Of a DNA stretch of 64,000 nt, positions 1-7,571 are shown in pieces; within the stretch, counting starts at the first letter, position 1; each line of letters opens with the position of its first letter. Source of the stretch: an uncultured Microbacterium sp. (GTDB lineage: Bacteria > Actinomycetota > Actinomycetes > Actinomycetales > Microbacteriaceae); the NCBI RefSeq assembly GCF_943912325.1, contig NZ_CALTTX010000004.1, positions 1-64,000 on the forward strand. Reading direction: 5' to 3'. The position numbers and the translations under genes are program-made. The notes below the pieces were generated by a model. It was given only the letters and a program-made list of their open reading frames with translations. It did not search any database and had not been told where the DNA came from.

Positions 1-1
1 T

Positions 2-316
2 CCGGCTCGTTCGTTCGATGACCGCCCGCGTCGTGATGACCGTCCGGCTCGTTCGTTCGATGATCGTCCGCGTCGCGACTTCAGCGATCGCCCGGCTCGT
101 TCGTTCGATGACCGTCCCCGTCGTGACTTCAGCGACCGTCCGGCGCGTTCGTTCGACGACCGCCCGCGTCGCGATGACCGTCCGGCTCGTTCCTTCGATG
201 ACCGCCCGCGCCGCGATGACCGTCCGGCTCGTTCGTTCGATGACCGTCCGCGTCGCGATGACCGTCCGGCTCGTTCGTTCGATGACCGTCCGCGTCGTGA
301 CTTCGATCGCGACCGC
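2..316 (+). repeat. Seven tandem 42-51 bp repeats inside the helicase gene
   Basis: In the reading frame of the helicase the DNA encodes seven tandem copies of a 14-17 residue unit, PARSFDDRPRRD plus DR, FSDR or FDRDR. Units start at 2, 44, 92, 140, 182, 224 and 266, and the array continues off the left edge. Lengths differ by whole codons, so the frame is kept. The product is a disordered, Arg/Asp-rich segment of the kind seen beside the core of RNA helicases. Confidence 0.9.
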
Positions 317-1606
317 CCGCGCCGCGACTTCGCCCGTGACGACCGCCCCGCGCCCTACGTCGCGCCCGACGACACGGTGCACGAGCGCCTGCAGGCTGAG
401 GCAATCGCCGCGACCGACGCGAACGGCACGAGCTTCGGCGACCTGGGCCTGGGCGAGAACATCGTCCGTGCCCTCGCCGACCTCGGCGCTCCGAGCCCCT
501 TCCCGATTCAGTCCGCGACGATCCCCGCGATCCTCGACGGTCGCGACGTGCTCGGCCGTGGTCGCACGGGCTCGGGCAAGACGATCGCGTTCGGCGCTCC
601 TCTCGTCGAGGCCCTGCTGCGTGCTCGCGCCGGCGAGAAGCGCGAGTTCGGCCGCCGCCCGCGTGGTCTCGTGCTCGCGCCGACGCGTGAGCTCGCCCTG
701 CAGATCGACCGCACGATCCAGCCGATCGCCCGCAGCGTCGGCCTCTTCACGACGCAGATCTACGGCGGCGTTCCCCAGGCTCGCCAGGTCGGCGCGCTGC
801 AGAAGGGCGTCGACATCGTGATCGGCACGCCCGGTCGCATCGAAGACCTCATCGAGCAGGGTCGCCTCGACCTGTCCGACATCCGCATGGTCGTGCTCGA
901 CGAGGCCGACCACATGTCGGAGCTCGGGTTCCTCGAGCCCGTGCAGCGGATCCTGCGTCACACGCCCGCCGAAGGTCAGCGTCTGCTGTTCTCGGCGACG
1001 CTCGACGCCGAGGTCGGCCAGCTCGTGACCGAGTTCCTGCGCGACCCGCTCGTCTACGAAGTCGCGGGCGAGTCGCAAGAGACCGGCACGATCGACCACC
1101 GCGTGCTCGTGATCGACCACCGCGACAAGCCCGAGATCCTGCAGGAGCTCGTCGACCGCGACGGCACGACGCTCGTCTTCACGCGCACGCGCGCGTTCGC
1201 CGAGATGCTCAGCGAGCAGTTCCAGGATGCCGGGATTGCCTCGGTTGCCCTGCACGGTGACCTCAACCAGGCCAAGCGCACGCGCAACCTGCAGCGGGTG
1301 ACCGACGGCAAGGTGCGGGTGCTCGTCGCTACGGATGTCGCCGCGCGCGGCATCCACATCGATGACATCGACCTGGTCGTTCAGGCCGACGCGCCCGACG
1401 AGTACAAGACGTATCTGCACCGCTCGGGCCGCACGGGCCGCGCGGGCCGCAGCGGCACGGTCGTGACGCTCATTCCGCGTCAGCGCCGCCGTCGCATGAC
1501 CGAGATGCTCGAGCGCGCCGAGATCGAGGCGCCGTTCACCGACGCTCGCCCCGGCGACGAGGTGCTGCTCGAACTCGCGGGCGTGCAGGTCGACCCGACC
1601 GCGTGA
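2..1606 (+). CDS. DEAD-box ATP-dependent RNA helicase (5' partial)
   Basis: ATP-dependent RNA helicase of the DEAD-box family, likely unwinding RNA in ribosome assembly or mRNA decay in the cytoplasm. The frame is open from the left edge, so the true start lies outside the window. The ATG at 377 is internal, because the repeated Asp/Arg-rich segment upstream is in the same frame. Visible motifs are a Q-motif region ending FPIQSATIP, motif I GRTGSGKT, motif Ia PTRELALQ, DEAD in VVLDEADHM, SAT in LLFSATLD, and motif VI HRSGRTGRAGR. The C-terminus is short. The repetitive charged region is N-terminal, whereas in many bacterial homologues it is C-terminal. A strong hairpin follows the stop. The exact RhlE/DeaD-type subfamily cannot be told. 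Confidence 0.93.
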   Translation, partial: PARSFDDRPRRDDRPARSFDDRPRRDFSDRPARSFDDRPRRDFSDRPARSFDDRPRRDDRPARSFDDRPRRDDRPARSFDDRPRRDDRPARSFDDRPRRDFDRDRPRRDFARDDRPAPYVAPDDTVHERLQAEAIAATDANGTSFGDLGLGENIVRALADLGAPSPFPIQSATIPAILDGRDVLGRGRTGSGKTIAFGAPLVEALLRARAGEKREFGRRPRGLVLAPTRELALQIDRTIQPIARSVGLFTTQIYGGVPQARQVGALQKGVDIVIGTPGRIEDLIEQGRLDLSDIRMVVLDEADHMSELGFLEPVQRILRHTPAEGQRLLFSATLDAEVGQLVTEFLRDPLVYEVAGESQETGTIDHRVLVIDHRDKPEILQELVDRDGTTLVFTRTRAFAEMLSEQFQDAGIASVALHGDLNQAKRTRNLQRVTDGKVRVLVATDVAARGIHIDDIDLVVQADAPDEYKTYLHRSGRTGRAGRSGTVVTLIPRQRRRRMTEMLERAEIEAPFTDARPGDEVLLELAGVQVDPTA

Positions 1607-1613
1607 CACCCCT

Positions 1614-1652
1614 CGAAAGGGCCCGGATGCTTCGCGCATCCGGGCCCTTTCG
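1614..1652 (+). terminator. Rho-independent-type terminator hairpin
   Basis: Perfect 17-bp stem (1614-1630 with 1636-1652) and a 5-nt loop, starting 8 nt after the helicase stop. No long T-run follows, as is common in actinobacteria. The stem contains GGATGC/GCATCC, the hexamer that recurs across the window. Confidence 0.8.
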
Positions 1653-1830
1653 GCGTCTCGGCCGCCCCGATCGGCGGCGTCAGGGCGCGAAAGATACGGA
1701 TCGTCCACAGCTTTGGCAACCCACGCCCGCGCCGCCGGAAGGTTGGCTAGCGTGGATTGTCGTTACACAGTACGCGTTCGGGAAACAGCCCCGGACCAGC
1801 AAATTTCGACACGGATGCATGGAGGAAGAC

Positions 1831-2538
1831 ATGACCGATCTCATGAACCACCGACCCAGCACAACCACAGCGGCGACGGACTCGCGTCGTTCGCGCCGCG
1901 CACCCCCGCTGCTGGTAGCCGCTGGTGCCGTGGCCGTTGGAGCGTTCGCCCTTGCCGGGTGTGCGACTTCGGCCGATGCGAACGCGGGCGCCTCGCAGCC
2001 CGCCGTCTCTAGCTCGCCGTCCGCGTCGTCGTCGTCGCCCGCGCCTTCGGGCTCGTATGTCGCGCCGACGCCCGACGCCGAGACCGCCGCGGCGTGCGAG
2101 AAGCTCCTGCCGCTGCAATCGATTCGTGACTCCGAGGGTCCGGGAGGGGCGGCGTGGCAGCAGATCGAGTTCGCGACGAAGCCGCTGACCGAGAAGGTGA
2201 GTGGACCGGCGGCGCAGGAGGCGGCCGCGAAGTCGACCGAAGAACTGACGTGCGGGTGGGGTGTGCCCCAGTCCGACACCGGCATGAGCATCACGGTTGC
2301 GACGATCCCTGACGATGCGCGCGCGACCCTGATCGATGCGTTGAACGCGTCTGAGTACCGACACGCGTCGATCGAAGGATTCGATGTCTACACCTTCGTC
2401 ATTCAGGGGATCGGCGGAACGAGCGGATACGCGTTCGACACGAAGGGCACCTGGTGGATCCTCAGTGGCGGTGTGAGCGAAGAAGGCGCCGGCTCGTATC
2501 TCAAGCAGGTCGCGGGCGGCACGTTCCCGCCCAACTGA
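1831..2538 (+). CDS. Secreted lipoprotein, DUF3558-like, unknown function
   Basis: A 235-residue exported lipoprotein. The ATG at 1831 is chosen because GGAGGA lies at 1821-1826. The frame stays open further upstream, but that part overlaps the helicase terminator and has no signal. Residues 15-24 are basic, a hydrophobic stretch follows, and the lipobox LAGC puts the acylated cysteine at 44. A Ser/Ala/Pro-rich linker comes next, then a globular domain with two cysteines (in AACEKL and LTCGWG) that could form a disulfide. The spacing and mixed beta pattern resemble DUF3558-type mycobacterial lipoproteins, but that link is tentative. It is convergent with the radical SAM gene and monocistronic. 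Function is unknown. Confidence 0.8.
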   Translation: MTDLMNHRPSTTTAATDSRRSRRAPPLLVAAGAVAVGAFALAGCATSADANAGASQPAVSSSPSASSSSPAPSGSYVAPTPDAETAAACEKLLPLQSIRDSEGPGGAAWQQIEFATKPLTEKVSGPAAQEAAAKSTEELTCGWGVPQSDTGMSITVATIPDDARATLIDALNASEYRHASIEGFDVYTFVIQGIGGTSGYAFDTKGTWWILSGGVSEEGAGSYLKQVAGGTFPPN

Positions 2539-2619
2539 TCCGTCCGGATTCCGTCCGAACGGAGCGAAATGGCTGATTGGCGATGATTGTTCGCCCCGCT
2601 CAAGTCGGGCGATCGTCGC

Positions 2620-3723
2620 TCAAAACAGTCGTGCTTCGGGCGCCGGCTTCGGACCGACCGCTTCCGCGGTCGCCGGGGCCGGCGTTCTGCGTGTCCAGCG
2701 CGACGCGGGACCGGCGCCCGTGCGGATGCTCGGCTCGGCCGGATCGTGCCCCGGCTGGTCTTCTTCGGCACCGCCGTCGAGCCCGTGCGCGCGCAGCAGC
2801 GGCCGCACCCGTCGCGCGAGCCACTGCCGGTACTCACGCGGCGCATTCGCGGACTGCCCGGGGTAGAGACGCTCGTACGAGCTGATGAGGTCGGGGCGGT
2901 TCTGCGACAGCCACTGCCAGAACCACTGCTTCGCGCCGGGGCGCAGATGCAGGGCGCCGTAGATCACGCGCGACGCTCCGGCCTCCGCTATCCGTGCCAG
3001 CGCGTGGTCGATCGTCGCGATCTGATCGGTCAGGTACGGCAGCACGGGCATGAGAAACACCGTGACGCGAAATCCCGCGTCGACGGCCGCGCGCACGGTG
3101 TCGAGGCGCGCCGCGGCCGTTGGCGTGCCGTGCTCGAGCGAACGCTGCAGCGCGTCGTCGAACACGGCGATCGAGAACGACAACTCGACCGGCACGCGCC
3201 GGGCCGCGGCCGCCAGCGTCGGCAGGTCGCGTCGGATCAGCGTGCCCTTCGTTAGCACCGAGAACGGCGTGCCCGACTCGGCAAGGGCATCGATGATCCC
3301 CGGCATGAGCCGGTAACGCCCCTCGGCCCGCTGATACGGATCGGTGTTCGTGCCGAGCGCGACGTGCTCGTGTTGCCACGATCCCGCGCGCAACTCGCGG
3401 CGCAACGCATCGGCGACGTTGATCTTCACGACGATCTGCGAATCGAAGTCGCGTCCCGCGTCGAAATCGAGGTACGTGTGCGTGTTGCGAGCAAAGCAGT
3501 AGGCACAGGCATGGGTGCAGCCCCGGTACGGGTTGATCGTCCACGAAAACGGCATGGCCGACGATCCCGGCACGCGGTTGAGTGCCGAGCGCGACATCAC
3601 TTCGTGGAACGTGATCCCGTCGAACTCGGGGGTCGTGACGCTGCGCACGAGGCCGTCGATCGTCTCGAGCCCCGGCAACGCCGCGTCGTCGGCCACTCCG
3701 AGCTGCTGTCCTGTCCATCGCAT
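2620..3723 (-). CDS. Radical SAM protein, Rv2578c family
   Basis: A 367-residue radical SAM enzyme. The 4Fe-4S/SAM motif C-x3-C-x2-C is at Cys69, Cys73 and Cys76 (CTHACAYC), preceded by INPYRGC, typical of the Rv2578c/SPL-like branch. A second motif, GTNTDPYQ, and LTKGTLIRRD further along are characteristic of the same family. The substrate is not established for the family, and spore photoproduct lyase activity should not be assumed. The C-terminal 40 residues are Pro/Ala-rich and look disordered. It starts at ATG 3723 without a clear Shine-Dalgarno sequence and is divergent from the acyl-CoA dehydrogenase gene. Confidence 0.88.
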   Translation of the reverse strand: MRWTGQQLGVADDAALPGLETIDGLVRSVTTPEFDGITFHEVMSRSALNRVPGSSAMPFSWTINPYRGCTHACAYCFARNTHTYLDFDAGRDFDSQIVVKINVADALRRELRAGSWQHEHVALGTNTDPYQRAEGRYRLMPGIIDALAESGTPFSVLTKGTLIRRDLPTLAAAARRVPVELSFSIAVFDDALQRSLEHGTPTAAARLDTVRAAVDAGFRVTVFLMPVLPYLTDQIATIDHALARIAEAGASRVIYGALHLRPGAKQWFWQWLSQNRPDLISSYERLYPGQSANAPREYRQWLARRVRPLLRAHGLDGGAEEDQPGHDPAEPSIRTGAGPASRWTRRTPAPATAEAVGPKPAPEARLF

Positions 3724-3853
3724 GATGAGAGCAGAACAAATAATCGAAACTCTGTCAAGCCCGGTGAGAAAAAATGTTCGTTTGTCTGGTATCGTCGGTC
3801 ATCGAAGCGAAGAGCGCGCCCACGGCATCCAATTTCACAAATACTGATACCGA

Positions 3854-3881
3854 GTCTCAGCGTTGCGATCTAGACTGAGAC
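3854..3881. promoter_or_regulatory. Inverted repeat upstream of acyl-CoA dehydrogenase
   Basis: GTCTCAG (3854-3860) and CTGAGAC (3875-3881) form a perfect 7-bp inverted repeat with a 14-nt spacer, 57 nt before the dehydrogenase start. TAGACT, a possible -10 box, overlaps the right arm. It could be a repressor operator, for example of a fatty-acid-responsive TetR protein, but the regulator is not in the window. Confidence 0.4.
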
Positions 3882-3937
3882 GCGAATGGGCCGGTTCGCA
3901 CGCCGGCGCTCTCGACGAAGAGAAGGAGAGTTCCGCC

Positions 3938-5101
3938 ATGGAACGCGAACTGTACGACGAAGACCACGAGGCCTTCCGCGACGTCGTCAAAGAATTCATC
4001 AAGCGCTACGCGACCGAAGAGAAGCGCAAGCAGTGGGAAGCCGACGGCGAGATCGACCGCGCGACCATGCTCGCGGCGGGCGAGTCGGGCATCATCGGGC
4101 TGAGCGTGCCCGAAGAGTTCGGCGGCGCCGGCATGCTGCAGGACTACCGCTTCCGTTCGATCGTGAACGAAGAGGTCATTGGCGCGGGCCAGGGCTCGCT
4201 CGCGGGTGCCCTCGGCATTCAAGACGACCTCGCGGTGCCCTACGTCGTGCACATGGGCACGCAAGAGCAAAAAGAGAAGTGGCTCCCCGGCATGGCGACC
4301 GGTGAGATCCTCGGTGCTCTCGCGATGACCGAGCCCGGCGCGGGTTCCGACCTGCGCGGCATCAAGACGACCGCTAAGAAGGTCGACGGCGGTTACCTCG
4401 TCAACGGCGCCAAGACCTTCATCTCGTCGGGCAAGACCGCCGACATCGTCGTCACCTTCGTCAAGACCGGTGAGGGCAACCGCCCCGACGCCTTCAGCCT
4501 CCTCATCATCGAGAGCGGCTTCGAGGGCTTCGACCACGGCAAGAAGCTCGAAAAGATGGGCTTCCACGGGTGGGACACGGCCGAGCTGTCGTTCACCGAC
4601 GTCTTCGTTCCCGAAGAGAACCTCATCGGCGGCAAAGAGGGCCTGGGCTTCATCCAGCTCATGATGAACCTGCCGCTCGAGCGCCTCTCGATCGGTGTCG
4701 CCGCGGCCGCCGCGGGCGAGGCAGCCCTCGCGTGGACGCGTGAGTACGTGTTGAGCCGCGAGGCGTTCGGTCAGCCCGTCGCCGACTTCCAGAACACGCG
4801 CTTCCGTCTCGCCGACATGGCCACGACCGTCGACGTCATGTGGGCGTACGTCGACCGCGCCATGCTGCTCTACAAAGACAAGAAACTCTCGGCCGAAGAG
4901 GCCGCGAAGGTCAAGTTCTGGACGACCGACCGCGAGGCCGAACTGCTCGACACGGGTGTTCAGCTGCACGGTGGCTACGGCTACATCACCGAGTACCCGA
5001 TCGCGCGCGCCTACCTCGACGCTCGCGTCCACCGCATCTACGGCGGCACGAACGAGATCATGCGCGAGATCGTTGCGCGTCAGGTCACGGGTCGCAAGTA
5101 A
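3938..5101 (+). CDS. Acyl-CoA dehydrogenase, long-chain (LCAD) type
   Basis: A 387-residue FAD-dependent acyl-CoA dehydrogenase catalysing the first step of beta-oxidation. The ATG at 3938 follows AAGGAG (3923-3928); an in-frame extension to 3863 lacks an RBS. N-terminal helical domain, FAD-contact motifs AMTEPGAGSDL and TFISSGKTAD, then the C-terminal helical bundle with LHGGYGYITEYPIARAYLD. The C-terminal segment reads IYGGTNEIM, not the medium-chain IYEGT, so the catalytic Glu is not there. As in mammalian LCAD, the base is likely Glu248 in NLPLERLSIG. No electron-transfer flavoprotein genes are adjacent. It is monocistronic, with a strong terminator behind. Confidence 0.93.
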   Translation: MERELYDEDHEAFRDVVKEFIKRYATEEKRKQWEADGEIDRATMLAAGESGIIGLSVPEEFGGAGMLQDYRFRSIVNEEVIGAGQGSLAGALGIQDDLAVPYVVHMGTQEQKEKWLPGMATGEILGALAMTEPGAGSDLRGIKTTAKKVDGGYLVNGAKTFISSGKTADIVVTFVKTGEGNRPDAFSLLIIESGFEGFDHGKKLEKMGFHGWDTAELSFTDVFVPEENLIGGKEGLGFIQLMMNLPLERLSIGVAAAAAGEAALAWTREYVLSREAFGQPVADFQNTRFRLADMATTVDVMWAYVDRAMLLYKDKKLSAEEAAKVKFWTTDREAELLDTGVQLHGGYGYITEYPIARAYLDARVHRIYGGTNEIMREIVARQVTGRK

Positions 5102-5116
5102 GGCGATTCAACGCAG

Positions 5117-5164
5117 AACGATGGATGCCGCGGGGGCGCTGAACCCCGCGGCATCCATCGTTTT
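5117..5164 (+). terminator. Rho-independent terminator with T-run
   Basis: Perfect 19-bp stem (5117-5135 with 5144-5162), loop of 8 nt, and TTTT at 5161-5164. It follows the acyl-CoA dehydrogenase stop and can also serve the convergent transport operon. The stem contains GGATGCC and its complement. Confidence 0.85.
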
Positions 5165-5206
5165 CGGGCTTCATCCGCTCGCTCCGACGAAGCCCGCTCC
5201 GTCTGA

Positions 5207-5812
5207 TTAGGCTTGCGCGGCCTCGGGAGAGGCGGCCTCGGACGCTGCGGGCTCGGCGCGCGGAGCGCGCGGCCGACGCCGGGCGAGCTTCGCGACCCCC
5301 GCCGCGCGCAGGCGGTCGGCGATGAATACCCCGAGGAAGACGCCCGCGAGGGCGCTGCCGAGCACGATCGCAAAGAAGCTCGCGACGGCCCACGGCGCAA
5401 GCGTGCCGAGGTTGAACCACTGCCACGCGAGGATCGGGTAGACGACGCCGACGACGACGGCGCCGGCGTAGTACTGCCAGATCGTCCAGAACCGGTAGAG
5501 CACGACGAGGAAGCCGATCTCGGCGAAGAACGCCCACCACACGTTCGTCAGCACGCTACCGAAACCGTAGCCCGACAGCGGCGAGGCGACGAGCCCTGAG
5601 ATCAGACCGACGAGGATGCCCGCGAGCGGGCGCTCGAGCAGCCGAAGCGCGACGATGGCCGGCAGCAGCCATAGTCCTGCCATCGCGACCGAGAGGAAGG
5701 GGACGGTTGCCGAAAGCGCCGTCGTCAGCCAGTTGGCTGCCGTCAGCATGATGCCGCTCGCGACACCGATGACGGCGCACGTCAGCAGGTAGGCGGTTGT
5801 GACGTTCTTCAT
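5207..5812 (-). CDS. ECF transporter S component, YkoE family
   Basis: A 201-residue integral membrane protein with about five or six hydrophobic helices and a charged Arg/Ala/Glu-rich cytoplasmic tail after residue 165. Length and sequence (start MKNVTTAYLL, then PLSGYGFGSVLTNVWWAF) fit the YkoE family of substrate-binding S subunits. YkoE is annotated as a thiamine or HMP permease subunit from riboswitch contexts. Here it closes an operon with its T and A subunits and a siderophore-interacting protein behind an iron-box-like site, so an iron-related substrate is plausible. No TPP riboswitch is seen. Start ATG 5812 follows AGGAGC at about 5819-5824. Confidence 0.85.
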   Translation of the reverse strand: MKNVTTAYLLTCAVIGVASGIMLTAANWLTTALSATVPFLSVAMAGLWLLPAIVALRLLERPLAGILVGLISGLVASPLSGYGFGSVLTNVWWAFFAEIGFLVVLYRFWTIWQYYAGAVVVGVVYPILAWQWFNLGTLAPWAVASFFAIVLGSALAGVFLGVFIADRLRAAGVAKLARRRPRAPRAEPAASEAASPEAAQA

Positions 5813-5823
5813 GAATGCTCCTG

Positions 5824-5860
5824 GTGTTCGGGTTAGGTGTTCGGGTTAGGTGTTCAGGTT
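5824..5860. repeat. 13-bp tandem repeat in the operon gap
   Basis: GTGTTCGGGTTAG occurs twice and then as a partial third copy (5824-5836, 5837-5849, 5850-5860), between the siderophore-interacting gene stop and the S-component start. Each unit carries TTAGG, which resembles half of an iron box, but the spacing does not make a palindrome. Confidence 0.7.
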
Positions 5861-5877
5861 TCGGGCGCTTCGCGGAA

Positions 5878-6744
5878 TCAGTGGGCCGCGGCGCGCTGCG
5901 ACTTGGGTGTCGGCGACGCCGTGCCGGTGCGCCAGTAGCCGACGAACGAGATGCGCTCTTTGTCGGCGCCAGCGGCGACGAGCAGCCGCCGGGCCGAGGT
6001 CGGCAGCGCCTGCTCGCCCACGATGAACGAGTGCCCGCCGTCGAGCTCGAGACCGCCGATGCGGCTTTCGAGCTCGGCGAGAGCGCGAGCACCGGGGACC
6101 GCGTGCTCGTCGTCGCGCGCGATGAAGCGCACCTCGAGGCCGGCAGGCGCTGCGAAGGGGAGCGCGTCGTCGGCGGTGGGTACCTCGATGATCGCGAGCC
6201 CCGTCGCGTGCGCGGGGAGCGACTCGGCGATCGACGACACGGCCGGAAGTCCGGTCTCGTCGGCGACGAGCAGCACGCGATCGACGCCGATCGCGGGGTT
6301 GAACCCGAGTCCCTCATCGATGATGACGACGCTCTCGCCGGGCTGCGCAACCGCGACCCATCGTGACGCCGGACCCGCGTGCTCGCCCTCGCCGTGCAGC
6401 ACGAAGTCGACGTCGATCTCGGGCCCCGAAGCATCCGTCGCTCCGCGATACGCACGCACGGAATAGTTGCGCATGACGGGCCGCACACCGTCGGGAATCC
6501 GCAGGTACTTCATGTAGCCGAAGATCTTGTTGGCCTTTTCGGGCAGGCGCTCGAGACCGTCGTCGCCGCCGAGCGGCAGGAACAGTCGGAACCACTGATC
6601 GAACCCGAGCGGCTCGAAGTGCGCGATCTCGCCGCCGCCGAGGGTCAAGCGCATCCAGTGCGGCGACAGTCGCTGCGTGCGCAGCACCTCGAGGCGGATG
6701 AGGCGCTGATCGCGCGGCTTGACGAGTTTGCTGAAGCGGGCCAT
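5878..6744 (-). CDS. Siderophore-interacting protein (SIP/ViuB-type ferric reductase)
   Basis: A 288-residue flavoprotein of the siderophore-interacting family, which reduces ferric siderophores in the cytoplasm with NAD(P)H or ferredoxin to release iron. The FAD motif R-x-Y-S is at 92-95 (RNYSVRAYR), and VLLVADETGLPAVSSI and the C-terminal FVGYWRTG are family hallmarks. The start ATG at 6744 overlaps the T-component stop by one base (TGATG), so the genes are translationally coupled. A much longer in-frame extension upstream is only the shadow of the neighbouring genes. Its place between T and S genes of an ECF importer suggests uptake and reduction are coordinated. Confidence 0.92.
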   Translation of the reverse strand: MARFSKLVKPRDQRLIRLEVLRTQRLSPHWMRLTLGGGEIAHFEPLGFDQWFRLFLPLGGDDGLERLPEKANKIFGYMKYLRIPDGVRPVMRNYSVRAYRGATDASGPEIDVDFVLHGEGEHAGPASRWVAVAQPGESVVIIDEGLGFNPAIGVDRVLLVADETGLPAVSSIAESLPAHATGLAIIEVPTADDALPFAAPAGLEVRFIARDDEHAVPGARALAELESRIGGLELDGGHSFIVGEQALPTSARRLLVAAGADKERISFVGYWRTGTASPTPKSQRAAAH

Positions 6745-7571
6745 CAGGCTCCCCAGGGGTAGGTCCACCACAGCAGGGCGGCGGAGACGATCCAGAACAG
6801 TGCGACGAAGACGACGTCGCGCAGGCGGAAGGGCACGAGGTGACGCTCGGTGCGGGTCGGGTAGGCGCCGAAAGCGCGGGCATCCATCGCGAGGGCGACG
6901 CGTTCGGCGTGACGGATCGCGCCGGCGAGCAGCGGGATGACCGCCGCGAGCGGACCCGAGCGCACCCCCCGCACGCGGTGCGCCTGCCGGATCAGCTCGA
7001 GTTCGTGACGGAACCGCGGCACGAAACGGAACGCCGCGATCGCCGTGTAGCCGATCCGGTAGGGCACGCGCAGGTTCTGCACGAGTGCGCGCGCGAGGTC
7101 TTGCCCCGTCGAGGTCAGGCCGCCGATGAGCGTGAGCGCGACGATTGACGTCAGCCGCAGCGCCGTCGCGAACCCGATCGCGAGGGCCCCTGTGTGCAGC
7201 CGCCACTCGCCGAGTTGCAGCACGACGGGCGTTCCGGCGACGCGCGTGGCGTCGGTCCAGATCGAGAAGCCGAGCCCGGTCGCGAGAGCGAAGAGAGGAA
7301 GGATGCCGAAGAACGCCGCCGCCGCGCGACGGTCGAGCCGCGCCCCCGCGAGCATCACGACGTACGCGAGCGCCAGAAAGAGCGCGGGGGTCAGCAGATC
7401 GCGCGTGAAGATGAGCAGGAGCATCGCCGGAACGGGCGCGACGAACTTCGCGAGCGGATTGAGGTGGTGCAGGAATCGCCACGCGGATGCCGGTGGCCCG
7501 GGCGCGTACGGGTCGATCGCGAGCGTCTCGGCGGGCGGAGCCTGCGTCTCGCGGGCGTCGGTCGCGGTCAT
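6744..7571 (-). CDS. ECF transporter T component (EcfT/YkoC-like)
   Basis: A 275-residue membrane protein coupling the ATPases to the S subunit. Hydrophobic helices are followed by the cytoplasmic coupling region with Ala-Arg type motifs, seen as QAHRVRGVRSG and MDARAFGAYPTR; these arginines contact the ATPase pair in known ECF structures. The first 30 residues are hydrophilic. ATG 7571 overlaps the ATPase stop by 4 nt (ATGA). Confidence 0.9.
   Translation of the reverse strand: MTATDARETQAPPAETLAIDPYAPGPPASAWRFLHHLNPLAKFVAPVPAMLLLIFTRDLLTPALFLALAYVVMLAGARLDRRAAAAFFGILPLFALATGLGFSIWTDATRVAGTPVVLQLGEWRLHTGALAIGFATALRLTSIVALTLIGGLTSTGQDLARALVQNLRVPYRIGYTAIAAFRFVPRFRHELELIRQAHRVRGVRSGPLAAVIPLLAGAIRHAERVALAMDARAFGAYPTRTERHLVPFRLRDVVFVALFWIVSAALLWWTYPWGA

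Noticed and set aside
377..1606. ATG 377 as the helicase start
   Set aside because: The frame is open upstream and encodes in-frame repeats of the same protein.
5207..5877. TPP riboswitch for the YkoE-like gene
   Set aside because: No riboswitch-like conserved sequence in the short gap; a tandem repeat is there instead.
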